This document shows, piece by piece, positions 48,003 through 56,763 of a DNA stretch of 64,000 bases. The DNA comes from Beduini massiliensis (GTDB lineage: Bacteria; Bacillota_I; Bacilli_A; Erysipelotrichales; Coprobacillaceae). How positions within the stretch are numbered: the first letter of the stretch is position 1; each line of letters opens with the position of its first letter. The stretch lies in assembly GCF_000829905.1 (NCBI RefSeq), contig NZ_CDPP01000005.1, forward strand, positions 600,001 to 664,000, given 5' to 3'. The translations under genes were made by a program, and so were the position numbers. The notes under the pieces are model-generated. The model had not been told where the DNA came from. It ran no database searches and was given only the letters and a program-made list of their open reading frames with translations.

Positions 48003-48845
48003 TTAAAATAAACGTTTAAAACACTCCGGCATGGCAGCTTCAAAAGTCATTTTCTTTTGTGTAACCGGATGAACCAACTCTAATATATGACTGTGCAGTC
48101 CCAAACGTCCGATCGGATTCGTTTTTGCTTTATATTTTGTATCTCCGACAATCGGATGATGCAAGTCCTGCATATGAACACGGATCTGATTCTTACGTCC
48201 GGTATCTAAATAAATTTCTAATAAACTATAACGTGAATTGGATTTTAGTACTTGATAATGAGTGATCGCCAGTTTGCCCGTTTGATCATGAGCGGAATAC
48301 ACCATCTGCGTTTTTGTTTCTTTTAAATATGAGCGAATGGTTCCCATCTTTTTCTTAGGTTGTCCTTCTACAATAGCAATGTATCCACGTTTAGTCACAA
48401 TGTCATTCCATTTTTCCTGCAATATATTTTTTATTTTTTCATTCTTCGCAAACATCAATACACCTGAAGTAAACTGATCTAAACGATGGACAATAAATAT
48501 CATTGCTTTAGGCTCTTTTTCTTTTAAATACTGACGAACCTGATGATAGGCGGTCTTTTCTTTTTCCCTTTGAGATGCCATAGAAAGCAGTCCGGAAGGC
48601 TTGTTTATAACAATCAATTCCTGATCTTCATACAGGATATCAAGGTGTGTCTGTACCTGCCTTTGTCCTATCGTAATTACATCCCCCTTTTTTAAAGGGA
48701 AATCAAACTGTGTCTGTACCTGATCATTAACCAAAATCATTTTTTTAGATAATAAATTTTTTACGTCTTTTTTTGAACGTTTTGGCATAATGGTAAAAAG
48801 ATAGGTCAACAGCGGATTATCTTGGTCAACATTAAATCGATTCAT
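48003..48845 (-). CDS. RluA-family pseudouridine synthase
   Basis: 280 residues. An S4-like N-terminal part (about 20-65: RSKKDVKNLLSKKMILVNDQ) and the synthase domain with the catalytic Asp in HRLDQFTSG, then GRKNQIRVHMQ and HPIVGDTKY. It modifies uridines in rRNA or tRNA; the exact site is not predictable. ATG 48845 is chosen because AAAGGA lies 9 nt upstream; the ATG three codons earlier is too close. Overlaps the end of the MFS gene by 14 bp. Confidence 0.93.
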   Translation of the reverse strand: MNRFNVDQDNPLLTYLFTIMPKRSKKDVKNLLSKKMILVNDQVQTQFDFPLKKGDVITIGQRQVQTHLDILYEDQELIVINKPSGLLSMASQREKEKTAYHQVRQYLKEKEPKAMIFIVHRLDQFTSGVLMFAKNEKIKNILQEKWNDIVTKRGYIAIVEGQPKKKMGTIRSYLKETKTQMVYSAHDQTGKLAITHYQVLKSNSRYSLLEIYLDTGRKNQIRVHMQDLHHPIVGDTKYKAKTNPIGRLGLHSHILELVHPVTQKKMTFEAAMPECFKRLF

Positions 48846-50028
48846 CACTTTCATTCCTTTCGATATTGAAACGTTTAGTGGTCAATACGATCCCTAACGC
48901 AATAGCGCTCATCAAAGCGAGCAGCCAGAAAATATAACGGCTGCCAAGCTGATCGTAGACAATTCCAAAAATTTGAGTAAAGATAGCAGAAGCAATCATG
49001 TAGAAAGACATATAGAAGGTGATTGCCGTTGTTACATAGCGTACCGGTACACTGCGGTTAATATATTGAATATGCCCGACACTGGCAATTCCCGTCATAA
49101 ACATATGACATAAAGAGGTCAATAAGAAAATTGGGAAAGAGGAAATCAAAGCATAAATAATACCACGCAGTATCTGTGACAGACACGTAAGTGCGTATAC
49201 CTTTTTATAACCGTATGTACGGATGAGTCGTGATACAACCAGTATAAAAAAGATTTCCGGTACCACTGCAAAAAGCAGATAAGTCCCCATTGAGGAAGAA
49301 GAAAGCTTGAGTGTGGTGACTAAATGATTTCCAACATACCCACCCGCTGAATCCATGACCACATTTGTAAACACAGCTAAGACGAGAATAAAAATATAAT
49401 TTTTATTTTTCATTAAGCTCTTTAAATCTTTAAACAAACTGCTTTGTTTCTTATCCGATTTTGTTTCTTTATTCATTTCAACATTAGGATAAGGAATCAA
49501 GATCACCATCGCAATAAACAAAGCCATTAAATAGATTAAAAATAAAGGTCCGTCCATTCCAAACATTTCCGCAATTTTAGTGATGACGACACTGCCTACC
49601 ACATAACCAAATGATCCGATTGCGCGTAAGACCCCATAATCTCTCCCTTGATCATTGCAGTAAGTGACACAGACACTATCACTGATAGGCATCGTACATG
49701 AACGAATAGAGACCATAAAGATAGACGTTATAAGAACTAATGGATAAACTGTTTGTTTAGAAAAAACATAGGTTATGACGAACGTCAAAAGAATTGATAA
49801 CCCAATCATTGATTTATAGCGCCGCGTCTTGTCACAGATGATTCCCCATAAGGGAGTAAGAAACATAGAACCAATTAAGGCTACTGAATTGATCTGTCCG
49901 ATCTGGGCACCATTAAACCCTAGTTTTTCAAAATAGATATTAATAAAGGGTAAAAGTAAGCCGTTGCTCATAAAATAAACAAAGTAAAAAACACATAATG
50001 CATAAAAATTCCCGTTTTTATTTTTCAT
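48832..50028 (-). CDS. MFS transporter (nucleoside/sugar symporter-like)
   Basis: 398 residues with 12 membrane helices. FVYFMSNGLLLPFINIYFEKLGFNGAQIG at the start (two runs) and TPLWGIICDKTRRYK in loop 2-3 fit the LacY/NupG-like MFS group. Substrate unknown. GAGGG precedes the ATG. It begins only about 10 nt after a hairpin that looks like a terminator. Confidence 0.88.
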   Translation of the reverse strand: MKNKNGNFYALCVFYFVYFMSNGLLLPFINIYFEKLGFNGAQIGQINSVALIGSMFLTPLWGIICDKTRRYKSMIGLSILLTFVITYVFSKQTVYPLVLITSIFMVSIRSCTMPISDSVCVTYCNDQGRDYGVLRAIGSFGYVVGSVVITKIAEMFGMDGPLFLIYLMALFIAMVILIPYPNVEMNKETKSDKKQSSLFKDLKSLMKNKNYIFILVLAVFTNVVMDSAGGYVGNHLVTTLKLSSSSMGTYLLFAVVPEIFFILVVSRLIRTYGYKKVYALTCLSQILRGIIYALISSFPIFLLTSLCHMFMTGIASVGHIQYINRSVPVRYVTTAITFYMSFYMIASAIFTQIFGIVYDQLGSRYIFWLLALMSAIALGIVLTTKRFNIERNESDESI

Positions 50029-50038
50029 AGGTCCCTCG

Positions 50039-50073
50039 TATTAAAAATAGTTAATCACGGCTGATTAACTATT
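50039..50073 (-). terminator. Hairpin between the redox-protein and MFS genes
   Basis: Perfect 12-bp arms AATAGTTAATCA/TGATTAACTATT (50046-50073) with a 4-nt loop, then TTTAATA on the minus strand. It overlaps the redox-protein stop. The T run is short, so it may be a partial terminator. Confidence 0.65.
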
Positions 50074-50481
50074 CACTTGCTTGATAAATTTTTCTAACAG
50101 CTCTGCAGCCGCTTCGCAAACGTCTGTACACGTGCGGTGTTGACTTTCTTTTTTAGCACGCAGTGCCAGCAATTCCTTGCAGACATAAGTGCCATGCTTT
50201 AATGAGAAATCATGAAGATAATGTTCAACCCATTCATAAGTGGATAGTTTTGTATTGGCTTTTCCCACTTGTCCGTCACTGTTTAAAGCACTTAAAACGC
50301 ATATTGCCCCACTGACTGCTCCACAGGTTCCTTGAACTGCGTGCCCCTTGCCAAAACCTTCAATTAAGCGATAAATCGTAGATTCATCTATATCCAATAG
50401 TTCACTGTAAGCACAAGCCACCGCCTGAGCACAATTATAGCCATGCTGATGATTCCATCGGACTCGTTCAACACGATTCAT
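50065..50481 (-). CDS. C_GCAxxG_C_C family redox-type protein
   Basis: 138 residues. The family signature is present: HGYNCAQAVACAYSE, GFGKGHAVQGTCGAVSGA, and two late Cys (YVCKELL, HRTCTDVCEAAAELL). These proteins are thought to bind a metal or flavin through the conserved Cys; no reaction is proven. Starts immediately after the ROK kinase stop codon. Confidence 0.9.
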   Translation of the reverse strand: MNRVERVRWNHQHGYNCAQAVACAYSELLDIDESTIYRLIEGFGKGHAVQGTCGAVSGAICVLSALNSDGQVGKANTKLSTYEWVEHYLHDFSLKHGTYVCKELLALRAKKESQHRTCTDVCEAAAELLEKFIKQVNS

Positions 50482-51360
50482 TTAAGCTGTCCTCTTGGCT
50501 TGCATCGCCAAGGCTAATGCACCACAGATTCCTGCATTATCCCCTAATTTAGGATAAACGATATAGTCTTTGATATGATGGAGAATTTCATCTTTTTGAA
50601 CATAGCCATTCAGCATTTCCACGACATACTGATGAATGTAATCAAAGATTTGGGTTTGTTTCATGACCCCACCGCCTAGGATGATCTTTTGCGGTGACAA
50701 TGTAAGAATGAAATTCATCAAGGCTTGGGCTAAATAATAGCCTTCCATTTCCCATGCCGGATGATCAACAGGCAAGTCATAAGCTTTCACTCCCCATCTT
50801 TTTTCTATAGCCGGACCGGAAGCTAAACCTTCTAAACAGTTTTTATGAAACGGGCAAAATCCATCGGTCGTTTCATCTTTATGTTTGGCTAATAAAATAT
50901 GTCCCATCTCTGGATGCAGCAAGCCGTGTACCAGTTTCCCTTCCACAATGGCTCCGCCGCCGATTCCGGTTCCGATAGTAAGATATAAACAACTGTCTAA
51001 TCCTTGGGCACTGCCAAAATTTAGTTCACCCAAGGCGGCACCATTTACATCAGTATCAAAAGCAATCGGCACCTGATAACGTTCTTTTAACGGTCCCACA
51101 AAATCAACATTTCCCCAGTTGGGTTTAGGTGTTGACGTAATGTATCCGTAAGTCGGTGAATGAAGATCTAAATCAATGGGGCCAAATGTCCCTATTCCCA
51201 TTGCTTCAAAATGCTCTCCGTCAAAAAATTCAAACACATGTTTAAATGTTTCCTGCGGTGAAGTTGTCGCAAAAGAATCACGTTTGATGATGTTTCCAAA
51301 TTCATCACCGATAGCGACGACAAACTTTGTTCCGCCTGCCTCAATAGCTGCCAGTCTCAT
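50482..51360 (-). CDS. scrK: ROK-family sugar kinase, probable fructokinase
   Basis: 292 residues. ATP-binding AIEAGGTKFVVAIGDEFG, catalytic Asp in FDTDVNGAALGE, GTGIGGG, and the ROK zinc site (GHILLAKHKD, FCPFHKNCLEGLASGPAIEKRWG: His and three Cys/His). This short form matches Bacillota fructokinases. GAGGGGG precedes the ATG. Followed directly by the redox-protein gene. Confidence 0.9.
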   Translation of the reverse strand: MRLAAIEAGGTKFVVAIGDEFGNIIKRDSFATTSPQETFKHVFEFFDGEHFEAMGIGTFGPIDLDLHSPTYGYITSTPKPNWGNVDFVGPLKERYQVPIAFDTDVNGAALGELNFGSAQGLDSCLYLTIGTGIGGGAIVEGKLVHGLLHPEMGHILLAKHKDETTDGFCPFHKNCLEGLASGPAIEKRWGVKAYDLPVDHPAWEMEGYYLAQALMNFILTLSPQKIILGGGVMKQTQIFDYIHQYVVEMLNGYVQKDEILHHIKDYIVYPKLGDNAGICGALALAMQAKRTA

Positions 51361-51419
51361 TGTTATTCCCCCTCTAATTTCTATGCCATTTTATTACATT
51401 TCCTATCCCACTTCAACCT

Positions 51420-52658
51420 TTAATTGAATAAAACATATTTTTTTAAATACGCCTGCATTTTTGCCGATACTTCCGCCTTCAGATAGATGCCGTTTTCAAG
51501 ATATTCGTAACTTAAAACATGTGTATTATCGAGTAAGTAAGAGACGATATTCATCAGTGAATACGGTAAAACAACTTCGACGATATGATCATCGCCAAAG
51601 AGGATCTGATCAATTGATTTCATCAAGGTTTCCATATTCTTTTCTTCCTTGACAGAAATAAAAACATAGGGATCTAATGGTTCCACCAAACCATACTTAT
51701 TAAGATCAATCTTATTATACACATACAGTATCTTATTTAGATCCACGCCTAGTTCTTCTAACACTTGATTTGTCACTGAAATATGTTCACGATAATAAGG
51801 GGACGAACTGTCCACCACCTGAAGAACCAGATCTGCTTCCTTCACTTCTTCCAAAGTTGAGCGGAATGCCTGTACCAGATGATGCGGCAGCTGATTGATA
51901 AAACCAACGGTATCGGTCAATAAGAATGTTTTATTATTATTCAGTTTGACTTTACGCGTTGATGTTTCCAAGGTTGCAAAAAGCATATCCTTTTGCAGAA
52001 CGGTTTTATCATTTAGTTTTGAATGGGCAACAAAATAATTCATTAAAGAGGATTTCCCACTGTTGGTATACCCGACTAAAGCCACTACCTTTTGATCTTG
52101 ATGCGCTCTTAAAATACGCTGTGTCTTGCGTTGTTTGACCATTAAAGCAAGGTCATGCTTGGCTTTTGTCAACTGATTGCGAATCAAGCGGCGATCCAAC
52201 TCAATCTTCTTTTCTCCGCTCCCACGGAACCCACTCCCCCCTTGCTGTCCTTCGAGTTCATCGTTCATTCCTGCCAAACGTGGCAATAAATAATTATACT
52301 TGGCAATTTTCACCTGTAATTTTGCTTCATTGGTCTTTGCACGAGATTCAAAGATTTTTAAAATTAAATCTGTTCGGTCACTGACTTCGATCTCTAAAAT
52401 ATCGGTTAAGTTTTTAATCTGCATCGGACTCAGTTCTTCATTAAAGATCACAAGATCAACATCCCCAACTAAATTCTTTAATTCCGCCACTTTTCCTTTA
52501 CCGATATAAGTCGCAGCCGATATCTTATCTAAAGCCTGTGTCAATGAATATTTAACCTGCACATCACATGCAGCACATAAAGCTTCTAATTCTCTCATTG
52601 ATTCTTCTAAATCATATGTCATTCCAAAATAACTAACGCCTACAATTATTGCTTCCAT
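51420..52658 (-). CDS. hflX: GTPase HflX
   Basis: 412 residues. An N-terminal HflX domain (about 1-170 with VDLVIFNEELSPMQIKNL, DRTDLILKIFESRA and QQGGSGFRGSGEKKIE) and a GTPase domain with GYTNSGKSSL, DTVGFINQLPHHLV and YNKIDL. It splits stalled ribosomes under stress. ATG 52658 follows GGAGAG; an earlier in-frame ATG lacks one. Confidence 0.95.
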   Translation of the reverse strand: MEAIIVGVSYFGMTYDLEESMRELEALCAACDVQVKYSLTQALDKISAATYIGKGKVAELKNLVGDVDLVIFNEELSPMQIKNLTDILEIEVSDRTDLILKIFESRAKTNEAKLQVKIAKYNYLLPRLAGMNDELEGQQGGSGFRGSGEKKIELDRRLIRNQLTKAKHDLALMVKQRKTQRILRAHQDQKVVALVGYTNSGKSSLMNYFVAHSKLNDKTVLQKDMLFATLETSTRKVKLNNNKTFLLTDTVGFINQLPHHLVQAFRSTLEEVKEADLVLQVVDSSSPYYREHISVTNQVLEELGVDLNKILYVYNKIDLNKYGLVEPLDPYVFISVKEEKNMETLMKSIDQILFGDDHIVEVVLPYSLMNIVSYLLDNTHVLSYEYLENGIYLKAEVSAKMQAYLKKYVLFN

Positions 52659-52718
52659 ATTCTCTCCATTTATACATATATGTCCCATTATAACATATTT
52701 ATAATAATAGGTGATATA

Positions 52719-53654
52719 ATGAAAAAAACAAAGATTTACCTTATCTTATCCATTATTCTTTACATATCCTTTCTTTCTTTTTTCCATATGAGTGATATCG
52801 TAAGTATCACAAAAGAAGTCAAAGATATGATCATTAACCAACTCTTTCCCACCCTGTTTCCTTTCATGCTGATCATTACGATTTGTCAAAAGGTGGGGAT
52901 GATTCAACTCATTGCTTTTTTTCTGCAATTTATTTCCCGTCCCCTCTTTCGGGTGTCAGGAAATGCGCTAAGCATCTATTGCTTTTCTATTTTAAGCGGC
53001 TATCCTACCAACGCCAAAATGATCAGCAATGCTTATTCTCTAAAACAAATTGATGAGCGAGAGGCAGATTTGCTTGTTAAAGTGGCACACCATGGTTCTT
53101 TTAGCTTTATCGTCTATTTTGTCGGTATGACTATCTTTCATGATATTCGCATTGGCTTTATCTTGGAATTAGCACATATTCTGCCTACTCTTATTTATTT
53201 TCTGATTAGTTCAAAAGGGAAAAGTCAAAAGATGACTTGGTGCAATGCTTGGTATCCGTTTTCTTCAACTATTTATCAGCATAAAATCTTCGATATTATT
53301 AAAGACAGTCTAAAAGAATGTATGATTGCCTTTATTTATATTTTCGGCTTCATGCTGGTATGTAAAGTTTCCCTGATCAGTCTATCGCATTTATTTAATT
53401 CACAGATCATTTTGTTTTTAAACGGTGCCTTGGAATTTAGTTCCGGTATCATTTTGTTTAACGGCAGTGCCTACTCTTATCATATCAAACTTTTAATGAG
53501 TGTCTTTTACCTTTCTTTTGGTGGATTGAGCGTTTTCTTACAAGTGTATCAATTAATGGACCATACCCCATTTCATTTTAAAAGCTATCTGTTTTTTAGA
53601 TGTTTTCATGCTTTAGCTTCCACCTTTTTAGTCTTTATATACCTTATGAATTGA
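52719..53654 (+). CDS. ylbJ: YlbJ-like nucleoside-recognition (Gate) membrane protein
   Basis: 311 residues with about eight membrane helices. FPTLFPFMLIITICQ and SILSGYPTNAKMISN in the first gate domain and GALEFSSGI in the second are typical of sporulation protein YlbJ and related Gate-domain proteins. In Bacillus the YlbJ protein is mother-cell expressed and required for late sporulation. ATG 52719 follows AGGTGAT; an earlier frame start at 52680 is rejected. Divergent from hflX; the downstream perR-type promoter overlaps its stop. Confidence 0.85.
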   Translation: MKKTKIYLILSIILYISFLSFFHMSDIVSITKEVKDMIINQLFPTLFPFMLIITICQKVGMIQLIAFFLQFISRPLFRVSGNALSIYCFSILSGYPTNAKMISNAYSLKQIDEREADLLVKVAHHGSFSFIVYFVGMTIFHDIRIGFILELAHILPTLIYFLISSKGKSQKMTWCNAWYPFSSTIYQHKIFDIIKDSLKECMIAFIYIFGFMLVCKVSLISLSHLFNSQIILFLNGALEFSSGIILFNGSAYSYHIKLLMSVFYLSFGGLSVFLQVYQLMDHTPFHFKSYLFFRCFHALASTFLVFIYLMN

Positions 53655-53679
53655 CAAAGCAGCTAAATTTATATATTAT
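53651..53679 (+). promoter_or_regulatory. Promoter of the PerR/Fur-type regulator gene
   Basis: TTGACA (53651-53656), exactly 17 nt, TATTAT (53674-53679). The -35 overlaps the ylbJ stop codon. Confidence 0.85.
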
Positions 53680-53684
53680 GATAT

Positions 53685-53699
53685 TGATAACTATTATCG
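53685..53699 (+). promoter_or_regulatory. Fur/PerR-box-like operator
   Basis: TGATAACTATTATCG, close to the 7-1-7 inverted repeat of Fur and PerR boxes (GATAA/TTATC core). It lies at the expected transcription start of the regulator gene, the position for autorepression. Confidence 0.65.
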
Positions 53700-53714
53700 A
53701 TTGGTGGTGAAGCT

Positions 53715-54104
53715 ATGAAAACAACTCGTTATTCTAAACAGCGTGAAGCGATACTTTTAGAATTGCAAAATAGAACTGATCACCCAACCGCGGATCAAGT
53801 CTATTATACATTAAAGCAAAAGTATCCTGAATTATCACTCGGAACTGTTTATCGTAACCTTGGCTTTTTAGCGGATAATGGGGATATCTTGAAATTGGAT
53901 GTCGGGGATGGAACTTATCATTACGATGGAACGATTACACCGCATGTGCATTTTGTTTGCTCATCTTGCAATGAAATTCATGATATCGTCATTAAGGAGG
54001 ACATTTATCAACAGATTGCCGATTCTATTGATCACCAAGCGGAAAAGATTAATATTACAATCGAGGGTCAATGTGTTAAGTGTCATGCTAAAAGTAAAAA
54101 TTAG
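53715..54104 (+). CDS. perR: Fur-family regulator, PerR-like
   Basis: 129 residues. Winged helix (about 1-75: HPTADQVYYTLKQKYPELSLGTVYRNL) and the metal-binding half with HVHFVC and two CxxC pairs (CSSC, CVKC) for structural zinc. The regulatory site reads YHYDG then PHVHF, with Asp where PerR has Asp and Fur usually Glu, so a peroxide sensor is likelier than an iron regulator, but this is a small difference. An operator-like sequence overlaps its promoter. Confidence 0.85.
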   Translation: MKTTRYSKQREAILLELQNRTDHPTADQVYYTLKQKYPELSLGTVYRNLGFLADNGDILKLDVGDGTYHYDGTITPHVHFVCSSCNEIHDIVIKEDIYQQIADSIDHQAEKINITIEGQCVKCHAKSKN

Positions 54105-54115
54105 TTTATCTAGAG

Positions 54116-54139
54116 ATCCGGCTGAACAGTCGGATTTTT
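54116..54139 (+). terminator. Terminator after the PerR-like gene
   Basis: ATCCGGCTG, AA, CAGTCGGAT (one G-T pair), then TTTT. Confidence 0.75.
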
Positions 54140-54271
54140 AGTTTGCAATTTCAGGTATTTTCTCTCTTTTTGATCACACAATAACAAAAGAAGACGACAT
54201 TGGAATGAATCTTTTTGTTCAATATAAAATGCTCTATGATATTCCTTGATAAAAATATGATCATATACAAA

Positions 54272-54312
54272 TAAAGCAAGAAGTTGGATCTTCTGATCCC
54301 TTTTCTTGCTTT
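54272..54312 (-). terminator. Terminator after alr
   Basis: Minus strand: AAGCAAGAA ... TTCTTGCTT with an inner GGATC-AGAA-GATCC stem, then TTATTTG. The 130 bp between this and the PerR-like gene's terminator holds nothing I recognise. Confidence 0.7.
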
Positions 54313-54316
54313 TCCA

Positions 54317-55396
54317 TTATTCTTCTATTTTTTCATATCTTCGTTCAACCCGGTCTGTCAATAAACACATAATTTCGTAAGGAATCGTTTCTAATTCTTT
54401 TGCCATCTGTACGATTGACAAATGCGGTCCAAAAATTTCCACACGATCTCCGACCTTTACGGTTTCATCAACACGAACCATCATTTGATCCATGCAGACA
54501 CGTCCGATGATCTGATAGTTTTTATTGTTGATATAAACATCACGCCCTTGATTCTTACGAATAAATCCATCGGCATAACCAATTGGCAAAGTGGCAACAT
54601 ATTCGTCATTTTCAGCAGTATAGGTAAAGCCATAGCCTACCTTTTCTCCTTTTTTAATATGTTTGACCATTAAAACAGTTGTGCTTAGCATCATGACCGG
54701 TTTTAATTCATTGTTTTCTCTCCCTTTCGGATCTACCCCGTACATCCCAATGCCAAGACGATCTAAATTGGTAAAATCATCATGGCGATACATCGTTCCG
54801 GCACTATTATCTGCATGTACATATTCAAAAGAATAGCCTTCAATCATCGTTTGAAAACGTTGTAATTGCAACGCATATGTTTCATTTTCCTCTTCTGAGG
54901 CACCAAAATGAGTAAAAACTCCTGTCACTTTCAACATCTTGTTTTGTTTAATCAGATGCAATGCTTCTTCTAATTCTTCTCTTGTTCGTAAACCAATCCG
55001 ATTCATTCCGGTATCTAATTTAATATGCAATTTTAATGGTTTGGTAAATTCTTCTTTTACTAACGATTGAATATAATCCATGCTGTAGGCGGTTAATGCC
55101 ACATTATAAATAGCGGCATATTTCGCATCTTCCCATCTCGTCGGTCCAATCACCAGCATTTCTTTTTTCATCCCGGCAATTCTTAAATCGATCGCCTCTT
55201 TAATTGTGGCTAATCCATACATTGCAATCGCCAGATGATTCTCCAATACACTTGCTACTGCTTGGTCACCATGACCGTAAGCATTGGCTTTTAATACTGC
55301 CATCAATGGTTTCTGACTTTTTTTATATATCACATCAATATTATAAAGTAGATGATCTAAATCCACAGTCGCTCTTGTGTCTCGATAAAAATTCAT
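54317..55396 (-). CDS. alr: Alanine racemase
   Basis: 359 residues. The PLP-binding Lys is in MAVLKANAYGHG (about residue 38), the catalytic Tyr in GYGFTYTAENDEYVA with the LPIGYADG loop, and KLDTGMNRIG and GRVCMDQMMV are conserved. It makes D-alanine for the cell wall, and in some spore formers it also tunes germinant response. ATG 55396 follows GAGGTG. It sits 57 bp after a GerS-like gene and appears to have a promoter in that gap. Confidence 0.96.
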   Translation of the reverse strand: MNFYRDTRATVDLDHLLYNIDVIYKKSQKPLMAVLKANAYGHGDQAVASVLENHLAIAMYGLATIKEAIDLRIAGMKKEMLVIGPTRWEDAKYAAIYNVALTAYSMDYIQSLVKEEFTKPLKLHIKLDTGMNRIGLRTREELEEALHLIKQNKMLKVTGVFTHFGASEEENETYALQLQRFQTMIEGYSFEYVHADNSAGTMYRHDDFTNLDRLGIGMYGVDPKGRENNELKPVMMLSTTVLMVKHIKKGEKVGYGFTYTAENDEYVATLPIGYADGFIRKNQGRDVYINNKNYQIIGRVCMDQMMVRVDETVKVGDRVEIFGPHLSIVQMAKELETIPYEIMCLLTDRVERRYEKIEE

Positions 55397-55415
55397 TTTT
55401 AACACCTCTTTGACT

Positions 55416-55444
55416 ATGATATACCAATGCTTAATGTCTGTCAA
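55416..55444 (-). promoter_or_regulatory. Promoter of alr
   Basis: Minus strand: TTGACA (55439-55444), 17-nt spacer, TATCAT (55416-55421), about 20 nt before the alr start. alr can therefore be expressed apart from the gerS-like gene. Confidence 0.7.
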
Positions 55445-55453
55445 AACAATAAT

Positions 55454-56437
55454 TTATTTTAATACTTCGTTTTGCAAACTGCTGACAACCTCAATCATTT
55501 CTGCTTTTGACATCGTTTCGGAATAGACACTGCATGTTAAGCCAGGATAAAGGTATTTAAGCTGATTGTTTTCAAACATCGCTACACCGCCTACCAGATC
55601 CACCAGTTCAGCAGATGTATCAATTGTCTGTAGTGTATCGCTTGGCTGTTCTAAAGACTGAATCAAAGTAAATGCTTTATCCCCACTAAATTGAAGAATA
55701 TGCGTTGTTGTTCCATTGATTGAACATTCTTGCTGTTCTGCTAACTGAGTTCCTAACAACTCTAATGGCATTAAAGGAAAATCATCTGTCAGGTTTGAGG
55801 CAGTTTGGCTGGCAGATAATTGTTCCACATTAAACAATGATTCATCAACGGTTTCATTAATGCTTACTTTTGTAAATTCTACTTTTACATGTTCAGCTTC
55901 ATCTTCATCGAATAATGAAATATAAAGAGGTACCATGTTTTTATCAAATTTAATTTCCTGTGATACTATTTTTTCATCATGCGGATAAGCCACTGCACTT
56001 CTCAAGATCAAACCATCTTTTGTTTTTTCAATTTTATTTTCTTTATCGAAATAAGAAAGTAAAGTTTGATAGATGTAAGGTTTATCACTGTTATAAGGCC
56101 ATTCGCTCTTGAACTTATACACTTGATTCATACTTGGCGTATAAACAAAAACACCCTCTGTATTACGAATAATAATTTGTGACTGATTCAGCGTTTTATC
56201 ATAAATATTGACTCTGAATAAATCACTGTCTTTTTTTAAATAATCGACATCTACTTTGTAGGTTTTAAGTTCATCGTTTATGGTCATCTCCATATTCGCT
56301 TCTAAATGATAGCTGTTCAAATCGCTCAACTGATTTTTTGCTTTGGCATCCGATGTTCCTGTTTTGCTTTTATAAAACCAGAAACCACCGCCAGCAAGTA
56401 AGACAATGACAATTCCAATAATAATCTTTTTCTTCAT
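55454..56437 (-). CDS. GerS-like/LolA-fold membrane-anchored protein
   Basis: 327 residues. One N-terminal membrane helix (KKKIIIGIVIVLLAGGGFWF), no lipobox Cys, then a LolA/LppX-like beta domain (about 40-210: YHLEANMEMTINDELKTYKV, FRVNIYDKTLNQSQIII, KFDKNMVPLYISLFD, VKVEFTKVSINETV) and a second extracellular part. The pattern resembles the germination lipoprotein GerS of Clostridioides difficile, whose gene is also followed by an alanine racemase gene. GerS itself is a lipoprotein; this one is anchored by a helix. The identification rests on fold pattern plus context. ATG 56437 follows AAAGGTGG. Confidence 0.65.
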   Translation of the reverse strand: MKKKIIIGIVIVLLAGGGFWFYKSKTGTSDAKAKNQLSDLNSYHLEANMEMTINDELKTYKVDVDYLKKDSDLFRVNIYDKTLNQSQIIIRNTEGVFVYTPSMNQVYKFKSEWPYNSDKPYIYQTLLSYFDKENKIEKTKDGLILRSAVAYPHDEKIVSQEIKFDKNMVPLYISLFDEDEAEHVKVEFTKVSINETVDESLFNVEQLSASQTASNLTDDFPLMPLELLGTQLAEQQECSINGTTTHILQFSGDKAFTLIQSLEQPSDTLQTIDTSAELVDLVGGVAMFENNQLKYLYPGLTCSVYSETMSKAEMIEVVSSLQNEVLK

Positions 56438-56477
56438 AATAACCACCTTTCTATGCAGTTCATTATATGTTTAAAAA

Positions 56478-56505
56478 TTGCAGTTATGACTGAATAAAAT
56501 ACAAA
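56478..56505 (+). promoter_or_regulatory. Possible promoter of the DUF378 gene
   Basis: TTGCAG (56478-56483), 16-nt spacer, TACAAA (56500-56505), 37 nt before the start codon. Confidence 0.45.
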
Positions 56506-56541
56506 TGAACAGCCATAATAGTTTTAAAAGGAGGTAACACA

Positions 56542-56742
56542 ATGAATATTTTATATAAAATTGCATTAGTCTTCACTATTATCGGAGCAATCAACTGGGG
56601 ATTAATCGGATTATTCGCTTTCAACTTAGTTGAAATGATTTTTGGAACTAGTACATTTTTAACTTCATTGATCTATATCGTTGTCGGTATTTCTGGGATC
56701 ATCAACATTATGTTGTTGTTTCTTGACTTGGATCAAAAATAA
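56542..56742 (+). CDS. DUF378 family small membrane protein
   Basis: 66 residues with two membrane helices. ALVFTIIGAINWGLIGLF and LTSLIYIVVGISGI are the DUF378 (YuzA-type) hallmarks; the function of the family is unknown. AAAAGGAGGT precedes the ATG. Divergent from the GerS-like gene and convergent with a HAD gene. Confidence 0.92.
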   Translation: MNILYKIALVFTIIGAINWGLIGLFAFNLVEMIFGTSTFLTSLIYIVVGISGIINIMLLFLDLDQK

Positions 56743-56763
56743 AATAGGTGTTTACCACCTATT
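56743..56763 (-). terminator. Hairpin between DUF378 and HAD genes
   Basis: AATAGGTG, 5 nt, CACCTATT. On the minus strand it is followed by TTATTTTTG, so it probably ends the HAD gene; the plus strand has no T run. Confidence 0.55.
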
